Made by a program: the position numbers and the translations under genes. Source: JBOGEB01 sp050743125 (GTDB taxonomy: Bacteria > Actinomycetota > Nitriliruptoria > Euzebyales > Egibacteraceae). Taken from it: a stretch of 11,374 nt of DNA. The notes beneath the pieces were generated by a model. The model saw only the letters and a program-made list of their open reading frames with translations. It searched no databases and was not told where the DNA came from. Every line of letters starts with the position of its first letter. Position 1 is the stretch's first letter. Positions 6,261 through 11,374 of this stretch are shown here, in pieces. The DNA lies in assembly GCA_050743125.1 (NCBI GenBank), contig JBOGEB010000142.1, forward strand, positions 1-11,374. The letters are read 5' to 3'.

Positions 6261-8381
6261 ATGGCCGAGGACGAGTCGCGTTCGCTGGGAGGTTGGTGGC
6301 GGCTGGAGACGCCAGATCCGGTGCCGCAGGGCCGTGGCGGCGGTGAGCAGGTGGCGGGGCTCGCATCGTTCGTGGTCCTGTCCCGCAATCGACTCGAGTA
6401 CACACGACGTTGCCTGGAGTCGGTGAGCATGACGCGCGGCTCGTTCGAGTGGGTCGTCGTGGACAACGGCTCCAGCGACGGCACGCGTGGCTTTCTCACC
6501 GACTGGGCTGAGCGCTGCGGGCACGAGGTCGTGCTCGTGTCCAACGACGATGATCGCGGGACCGCACGCGCCCGCAACCAAGGTCTCGCAGCGTCCCGCG
6601 GCGAGTGGATCGTATTCCTGGACAACGATGTCGTCCTCGACGACCCTGCATGGCTCGAGGAGCTCATTCGGGCAATGCGCGACGGGCTGCCCGACTGCCC
6701 GCCCGGGACGGTCGCCGCCGCGTCGCCGCTCCTGCTCTTCCCGGGACCTGGCGACGTTGTTCAGTGCGCGGGCGGGGCAGTGACGGCAGCGGGCCGATTC
6801 GGTCTGTTGGGCCGAGGGCAGCGGGCCGATGCGGCGGCCCACGCGTGGCGGAGACTGGCATGGGCGCCGACGGCGGCCCTGCTGGTGCGGCACGACGCGT
6901 TGCTCGGTGTCGGCGGCTTCGACGAGTCCTTCGACCCTGTGGCGGTGTGCGAGGACCTGGATCTGTGCTGCCGGCTCCGCGCTGGAGGCGGCGAGATCGT
7001 GTTCGTTGGTTCGTCAAGCCTGCGGCACTTCGAGGGGGCGACGTTCGGCGGCTTGGGGTTCGACAAGCTCGCGTACTGGCGCCGGCACGCCCGGGTCATC
7101 AAGAAACGGTGGCTCGACGTGATGACGTGCGGACCTGTGCACACCGACGCTGACATCGTCTGGCGACCGCTGATCAAGGACTACGCGGACCTCGATCAGC
7201 CGACGGTCCGTCCGGCGACCGCAGCGGAGGCGGAGCGGCAGGACCTCTCGTTCTTCGCCAGCCGGGCCACCATCGAACCAGCCGCGTGCCCGGATATCCG
7301 GGTCGGAGTGATCGGGTGCGGCCAGGTGGCGTTGAGAGGCGCGTTGCCGGGCCTCTCCTCTCCAGGATCACCGCTGGCGGCGCACGCCGCGCCGTTCCTG
7401 TCGTTCGACGGCGCTCCGGGTGTGCGCGTGACCGCCGTCTGTGACACCGATTCCTCTCGCGCGCAGGCCGCGGCCGGGCAGTTCGGCGTACCGGTCGTGG
7501 CGGAAGACACCGGGCGGCTACTCGACACCGTGCCGCTGGAGGCGGTGGTCGTCTGCACGCCCCCGCGCTGGCACAGCCGATACCTGCTCGCGGCCCTGGA
7601 ACGCGACCTCGGTGTCCTGGTCGAGAAACCGGGCGTCGTGACACACGCCGAGCTGGACGCGGCGCTCGCGGCCCGAGGTGCACGGCCTCACCTGGCCTGC
7701 ATGGTCAACCTGCCCTGGGCCTACCACCCGTGCATCGACGCGGTGGCGGATCTGCTGGATTCGGCGGGACCTCTCACCCGAGCCATCGTGCGGTTCGAGC
7801 ACTGCGGACCCGAGGCGTGGGCGCCTGGCGTCACCTGGTATCGCGACGACGGGCGCCGGTCCCTGGTCCTGGATCTCGGCCTCCACGTGCTGGTTGTCCT
7901 CGAGCGGCTCCTTCGCGCGCCGGTCGAGAGCCTGGACGTGATCATGAGTCCTTGCGCGTCGCCCGACCGCTCGTACGCCAACGTCTGCATCGCCGGCACG
8001 TCGGCAGACCTCGAGGTGGGCTGGGACGCGCCCATGCCGCGATTCGCCCTCGAACTGGCGTCCCTGGCAGCAACGATGACGATCGAGATGATCCCATGGA
8101 ACCCGTCTACGCCGTCATCAATCCGGGTCGTGCCCCACGGACGCTGGCGCGGGCCACCGCTGACGCGCGACGACTCCGGCCAGCTGTGGGCATCTACCCC
8201 AGGTGAGCCCGCCCGCGGCGGTCCCTACCGCCAGTTTGTAGATAGCGTCCGCAACAGGGACCAGTCTCTGACCGACTTGTCCGCCGTCGCCAACGCGATG
8301 CGGTGGATGATCGACTGGGCCGACGCGGAACGGGATGTCGACACCCGGGGGCTGCTGCGGCTCAACGAGAGGTCGGAATGA
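6261..8381 (+). CDS. Fused family-2 glycosyltransferase and Gfo/Idh/MocA dehydrogenase
   Basis: This 706-residue protein joins two enzymes. Residues about 35-300 are a GT-A fold family-2 glycosyltransferase: SFVVLSRNRLEYT, VVVDNGSSDGT (66-75), the nucleotide-sugar/metal motif DND (121-123), GGFDESF, the catalytic-base region CEDLDLC (230-236) and LRHFEG (254-259). Residues about 345-706 are a complete Gfo/Idh/MocA oxidoreductase: Rossmann loop VGVIGCGQVA (348-357), the signature EKP (455-457) and DLGLHVL (538-544) with the likely catalytic His542. The first domain should transfer a sugar from a nucleotide donor; the second should oxidise a sugar or cyclitol hydroxyl with NAD(P). A DegT aminotransferase starts 12 bases downstream, matching the known dehydrogenase/aminotransferase pairs WbpB/WbpE, NtdC/NtdA and RifL/RifK. 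No frameshift or stop separates the domains. No membrane segments are evident, so it is probably cytosolic. Confidence 0.85.
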   Translation: MAEDESRSLGGWWRLETPDPVPQGRGGGEQVAGLASFVVLSRNRLEYTRRCLESVSMTRGSFEWVVVDNGSSDGTRGFLTDWAERCGHEVVLVSNDDDRGTARARNQGLAASRGEWIVFLDNDVVLDDPAWLEELIRAMRDGLPDCPPGTVAAASPLLLFPGPGDVVQCAGGAVTAAGRFGLLGRGQRADAAAHAWRRLAWAPTAALLVRHDALLGVGGFDESFDPVAVCEDLDLCCRLRAGGGEIVFVGSSSLRHFEGATFGGLGFDKLAYWRRHARVIKKRWLDVMTCGPVHTDADIVWRPLIKDYADLDQPTVRPATAAEAERQDLSFFASRATIEPAACPDIRVGVIGCGQVALRGALPGLSSPGSPLAAHAAPFLSFDGAPGVRVTAVCDTDSSRAQAAAGQFGVPVVAEDTGRLLDTVPLEAVVVCTPPRWHSRYLLAALERDLGVLVEKPGVVTHAELDAALAARGARPHLACMVNLPWAYHPCIDAVADLLDSAGPLTRAIVRFEHCGPEAWAPGVTWYRDDGRRSLVLDLGLHVLVVLERLLRAPVESLDVIMSPCASPDRSYANVCIAGTSADLEVGWDAPMPRFALELASLAATMTIEMIPWNPSTPSSIRVVPHGRWRGPPLTRDDSGQLWASTPGEPARGGPYRQFVDSVRNRDQSLTDLSAVANAMRWMIDWADAERDVDTRGLLRLNERSE

Positions 8382-8393
8382 ACGGGGACGGTC

Positions 8394-9614
8394 ATGGCTT
8401 CGTTGCCCGAGCTTGCCATCATGGGCGGGCGGCCGGCGCGTTCGCGACCTGACGAGCGAGGAGTGGTCCGGGTCGGCGCCGCGGCCATGGCCGACAGTGA
8501 GATCAATGCTGTCGCCGAGGTGCTGCGTCGTCAGATCCTCTACCGCTACCACGGCGGGGCTGTGGCCGACTTCGAGGCCAGGTTCGCCGGATGGGTCGGC
8601 GTCAGCGGCGCGCTCGCCGTGAACTCCGGCACCTCGGCGCTCTACCTCGCCTTCAGCGCTCTCGACCTCGAACCGGGCGGGGAGGTGCTGGTTCCCACCG
8701 TGGGGTTCGTGTCCGTCGCCACGACGATCGCCGCGGCCGGAGCGGTCCCACGGTTCGTGCCAGTCGACGACTCCCTGACCATCGATCTCGACGCCGCCCG
8801 CCAAGCGGTAACCGACCGGACGCGCGCGGTCCTCGCTGTCCACGCCTACGGAGCCGCGTGCGACATTGAGGCGGTGCGACGCCTCGCAGAAACATTCGGC
8901 GGCGCCGTGGTCGAGGACGTGGCACAGGCGTGCGGGGCCAGCGTGCGGGGACGCCGGCTCGGCACCTTCGGTGACATCGCGGCATTCAGCTTCCAAGACT
9001 TCAAGCTGCTCTCCACGGGAGAGGGCGGCATGGTCGTGACGAACGACGCGGAGCTGCTCGCCCGGTGCGCGTTCCTGCACGACTCGGCGGCCGTCTGGGC
9101 CATGCCCGAGGTCACAGCCCGCGTCAAGAGCGTTCGCACGCCCCCGCTCAACCTCCGCATGTCGGAGGTCGAGGGTGCGATCGGCCTGGTGCAGCTCGAC
9201 CGCGCCGACGGGATCATCCGGCGGCTCCGCGACATGAGCGCGCCGATGCGGGACTACTTGGACACAGTGCCCGGTGTGCGGCTGCGTCCGCACATCGACG
9301 GACACGGCGAGATCGCGACCTCCCTCGTCTTCTCCCTCGCTGAGAAGGAAGACGCGAGGTGGGTGGCCAAGGCGCTGCGCGCTGAGGGCGTCAACGCCAC
9401 ACTCTTGCTCGGGCCTGCCGGCACGAATCGCCACTGGGCGGGTGACTGGAGTCCGGCGCTGAAGCGGTGCGGCATCGCGCTGCCCGATCCCGACCTGCTC
9501 GAGGCCGACGCCAGGCTGCTGTCACGCGCGGTCGTGGTGCCCATGGACATCCGTCACTCCGACAGGGACGTGGAAGAGTCGCTGCTGGCGCTGCAGAAGG
9601 TGTTCGGCCGCTGA
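8394..9614 (+). CDS. DegT/DnrJ/EryC1/StrS aminotransferase
   Basis: This 406-residue PLP aminotransferase of the sugar/aminocyclitol family converts a keto-sugar or keto-cyclitol to the amine, usually with Glu or Gln as donor. Key elements are NSGTSAL (77-83, phosphate binding), VVEDVAQACGA with Asp175 and Gln178 near the pyridine ring, and FSFQDFKLLSTGEGGM with the Schiff-base Lys204. LNLRMSEVEGAIGLVQL, also typical, follows. The length is normal for this family. The FSFQ-x-x-K-L form of the lysine motif also occurs in AHBA synthase RifK and in StrS-like proteins, which fits a secondary-metabolite role but does not define the substrate. It begins 12 bases after the dehydrogenase fusion and ATG 8394 follows a weak GGGGACGG site. 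The likely substrate is the ketone made by the fused dehydrogenase (inference). Confidence 0.88.
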   Translation: MASLPELAIMGGRPARSRPDERGVVRVGAAAMADSEINAVAEVLRRQILYRYHGGAVADFEARFAGWVGVSGALAVNSGTSALYLAFSALDLEPGGEVLVPTVGFVSVATTIAAAGAVPRFVPVDDSLTIDLDAARQAVTDRTRAVLAVHAYGAACDIEAVRRLAETFGGAVVEDVAQACGASVRGRRLGTFGDIAAFSFQDFKLLSTGEGGMVVTNDAELLARCAFLHDSAAVWAMPEVTARVKSVRTPPLNLRMSEVEGAIGLVQLDRADGIIRRLRDMSAPMRDYLDTVPGVRLRPHIDGHGEIATSLVFSLAEKEDARWVAKALRAEGVNATLLLGPAGTNRHWAGDWSPALKRCGIALPDPDLLEADARLLSRAVVVPMDIRHSDRDVEESLLALQKVFGR

Positions 9615-9684
9615 CCGGATGAAGACAGGAGCAGAGCCGCTTGGTCCAGGCCCACGCGCTTCGACAGCGAGACACCGAGAGAAC

Positions 9685-9689
9685 GGGAG
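9685..9689 (+). promoter_or_regulatory. Ribosome binding site of the chorismate-lyase-family gene
   Basis: GGGAG lies seven bases before ATG 9697. The in-frame ATG at 9619 sits just after the aminotransferase stop codon without a comparable site and would add 26 unconserved residues. Confidence 0.5.
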
Positions 9690-9696
9690 ATCGCCA

Positions 9697-10440
9697 ATGG
9701 GGAGCTCACAGGCTCCATCGCTCTTCCCTGCGCCTGTTGTCGGCGCGAACGGCGACAGGTCTCTTGGGGAACACTCGGACTGCTTCCGCCGCCACTTCCT
9801 CGCTCAGGCCGACCGGCCAACCGGCTGGGAGGACCTGTCGCCAGAGACGCTGTCTTCCTTGCACCGGGCGCTCCTGATGACCGACGCCACGGTGCGGTTC
9901 CTGGAGGCACGCACCGGCGAGCCCGTCGTGACCTCACCGATTTCCCAGTTTGTCGCCTCCTTGGAGGGCTATTGGTCGCGCTGGCTCGAGGCGCCGCTCG
10001 CCGTGATGACGCTCCTTCGTCGCGTCGTCATCCGCGGCCAGCAATCCGACACGCCTTACGCCTACGCCGAGTCCCGAGTTCTTCTCGCTCGTCTGCCGGG
10101 TGACTTCCTCCACACGCTCGACCGATCTCCCCGCGGTCTCGGGGAGGCGCTGATCAGCGCAGCTGTCGAAAGCCGCCGAGAACTGTTGTGGTTCGGGCGC
10201 TCGGAAGTGCCGGCCTGGGCGAATGATGCTGGCGCTCCAGAACCAGGCCACAGTCTGCTGACCCGCGGCTACCGCATCATGACGGCGAACCAGCCGGCCG
10301 TCCTCGTAACGGAGGCATTCCCACCTGACTCGCAGGGCGAAGACGGCACAAGGAGGCATAGAAGAAGGACACCAGCGCGTCCACACGATGACGAGCGAGC
10401 CAACGAGAGGAGCGATAATGCTGCCGATCCATCATATTGA
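9697..10440 (+). CDS. Chorismate-lyase-family protein (Rv2949c/UbiC-like)
   Basis: This 247-residue protein resembles the Rv2949c type of chorismate pyruvate-lyase (PF01947/DUF98), which removes pyruvate from chorismate to leave 4-hydroxybenzoate. Matching blocks are LSPETLSSLHRALLMTDATV (48-66), RRVVIRG (108-114), YAYAES (121-126), LPGDF and GLGEAL (133-152), and GYRIMTANQPAVLVTEAFPP (191-210), with Arg108/109 and Glu206 at the positions where this family has active-site residues. The first 45 residues look unconserved. The last 37 (from 211) are a hydrophilic Arg/Asp-rich tail past the usual family end, overlapping the next gene by 23 bases. It could be a natural extension or a lost stop codon. 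The product would feed the two acyl-activating enzymes 588-4428 (inference). Some family members in regulators bind ligands without catalysis, but no DNA-binding domain is present here. Confidence 0.72.
   Translation: MGSSQAPSLFPAPVVGANGDRSLGEHSDCFRRHFLAQADRPTGWEDLSPETLSSLHRALLMTDATVRFLEARTGEPVVTSPISQFVASLEGYWSRWLEAPLAVMTLLRRVVIRGQQSDTPYAYAESRVLLARLPGDFLHTLDRSPRGLGEALISAAVESRRELLWFGRSEVPAWANDAGAPEPGHSLLTRGYRIMTANQPAVLVTEAFPPDSQGEDGTRRHRRRTPARPHDDERANERSDNAADPSY
10405..10412 (+). promoter_or_regulatory. Ribosome binding site of the methyltransferase
   Basis: GAGAGGAG ends five bases before ATG 10418 and selects it over the in-frame ATG at 10388. The site lies inside the coding sequence of the preceding gene. 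Confidence 0.65.
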
Positions 10441-11083
10441 CGAGCTGGTGGCGAACAACCCGAAGATGGTGAGCATCGACAGTCTTGTCAACCTTTATTG
10501 GGCATTGAGCCACCTTCTCGAGCTCGGCGTACCTGGAGACGTGGTCGAGCTGGGATGCCATTCAGGCCGGACCAGTGTGTTCCTCCAGATGATCATTGAG
10601 CACTTCGATCCCCGCCGCACGCTCCACGTCTACGACTCGTTTGAGGGGCTCCCCGCACCCAGCCAGCGGGACGGCGAGCTCTTCGACGCAGGCGACCTTC
10701 GCGCCACGGCGGACGACCTCGTCGCCACGTTCGGCAAGTGGAACCTCAATGAACCCGTCATTCACGTTGGCTGGTTCGAGGACACATTGCCCGACGAACT
10801 CCCCGAACGGATCGCCTTCTCCTTCCTGGACGGCGACTTCCATGACTCGATCTTGACGTGCCTGCGCCACGTCTGGCCACGCCTGTCAGGCGATGGCGTC
10901 GTGATGATCGACGACTACTGCGACCCTGCGCAGAACCCGCGTGCGTGGGACAAGCTGCCAGGGGTCAAAGCCGCCTGCGACACGTTCTTCGCGGACCGCC
11001 CTATTGCCCTCGTCGGCTGCGGAGACATGTCTCTTGCCTACGTCCGCAAGCCGCGGGCGCCATATACCTGTGGCGCTCCCTGA
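10418..11083 (+). CDS. TylF/MycF-type SAM-dependent O-methyltransferase
   Basis: This 221-residue class I methyltransferase resembles the macrocin O-methyltransferase family (TylF, MycF, NovP), Mg-dependent enzymes that methylate sugar hydroxyls in natural products. The SAM motif is VVELGCHSG (42-50), the family's YDSFEGLP is at 72-79, and the metal/catalytic acids appear as FLDGDFHDS (Asp138, Asp140) and MIDDY (Asp165, Asp166). The family is usually about 220-260 residues, so this one is short but complete. It is the last plus-strand gene and overlaps the chorismate-lyase-family gene by 23 bases, so it is likely co-translated. A sugar or cyclitol hydroxyl made by the upstream genes is the most likely target; a phenolic hydroxyl is the alternative. 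Confidence 0.85.
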   Translation: MLPIHHIDELVANNPKMVSIDSLVNLYWALSHLLELGVPGDVVELGCHSGRTSVFLQMIIEHFDPRRTLHVYDSFEGLPAPSQRDGELFDAGDLRATADDLVATFGKWNLNEPVIHVGWFEDTLPDELPERIAFSFLDGDFHDSILTCLRHVWPRLSGDGVVMIDDYCDPAQNPRAWDKLPGVKAACDTFFADRPIALVGCGDMSLAYVRKPRAPYTCGAP

Positions 11084-11166
11084 AGCCGTGCTCCATTGAG
11101 GGAAAGCGTAGAGTCGCCGCAACTTGGCCAGCCGTAGGCCGGGGTACCGCGGGATGTTTGTGCGGG

Positions 11167-11373
11167 TTACAGCACGCCCGCGCGATCAGCGAGACCGTGC
11201 AGCTCCTCACGGATCGTCCGCCGGTCCCGGCGCAGCAGGCCGCGGATCATCGCCCGTGCGCGTTTCTGCGCGGCTTTGACTATTGTGTGGGCTGGTGGCG
11301 GGGGGTGGTCGAGGTCGCCGGCCCAGGCTTCGACCTCGAGCGCCTGGCCGGGCTGGAGCTGTGCCGAGAACCG
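11167..11373 (-). CDS. C-terminal end of an unidentified protein (partial)
   Basis: The minus strand is open from the right edge to a TAA at 11167-11169, giving the last 68 residues of a protein whose start is outside the window. It contains a Pro-rich linker (HPPPPAH), then a strongly basic, probably helical end (RARAMIRGLLRRDRRTIREE). I do not recognise the family. The reading is supported by GC-rich third positions and an ordinary composition, not by homology. It is convergent with the methyltransferase and marks the right limit of the plus-strand operon. The 83-base gap (11084-11166) shows only an imperfect stem (GCT-CCCT at 11075-11081 with AGGG-AGC at 11099-11107). Confidence 0.4.
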   Translation of the reverse strand, partial: RFSAQLQPGQALEVEAWAGDLDHPPPPAHTIVKAAQKRARAMIRGLLRRDRRTIREELHGLADRAGVL

Positions 11374-11374
11374 G

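Noticed and set aside
8118..9434. Long open frame on the minus strand opposite the aminotransferase
   Set aside because: The translation is rich in Gly, Arg, Asp and His with no recognisable motif and lies over a well-supported plus-strand gene. Such open antisense frames are common in high-GC DNA.

Overview
The window is high-GC DNA with actinobacterial gene style: GC-rich third positions, GTG starts, purine-rich ribosome sites and tightly packed operons. The genus cannot be told from the sequence. Most of it (about 588 to 11083) reads as a compact specialised-metabolite gene cluster. It is flanked on the left by wreckage of two unrelated genes and on the right by the C-terminal end of an unidentified gene on the other strand.

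Layout. (1) 1-456: a short piece of an MGH1/GH63-like glucosidase abuts a frameshifted, truncated piece of a mercuric-reductase-like flavin disulfide oxidoreductase; both are pseudogene remnants. (2) 588-4428, plus strand: an arylamine N-acetyltransferase (NAT)-fold acyltransferase, a PaaK-type acyl-CoA/acyl-AMP ligase, and a stand-alone NRPS-type adenylation enzyme. (3) 4603-6081, minus strand: a long-form (Chlamydia-type) serine hydroxymethyltransferase, convergent with the ligase operon and divergent from the next one. (4) 6261-11083, plus strand: a fused family-2 glycosyltransferase/Gfo-Idh-MocA dehydrogenase, a DegT/StrS sugar aminotransferase, a chorismate-lyase-family protein (Rv2949c type) and a TylF/MycF-type O-methyltransferase. 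(5) 11167-11373, minus strand: partial unknown gene.

How the parts may work together (inference). The chorismate-lyase-family protein would supply 4-hydroxybenzoate. One or both adenylating enzymes would activate this or another carboxylic acid. The dehydrogenase domain and the aminotransferase would make an amino-sugar or aminocyclitol (oxidise to ketone, then transaminate), and the glycosyltransferase domain would attach a sugar. The NAT-fold enzyme is a good candidate for joining the activated acyl group to the amine as an amide. The methyltransferase would O-methylate the product, and SHMT could supply one-carbon units or a beta-hydroxy amino acid. The expected product is therefore an acylated, O-methylated aminoglycoside/aminocyclitol-like small molecule, loosely analogous to hygromycin A, which joins a 4-hydroxybenzoate-derived acyl unit to an aminocyclitol. 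No transporter, regulator, carrier protein or resistance gene is visible, so the cluster may extend outside the window or rely on genes elsewhere.
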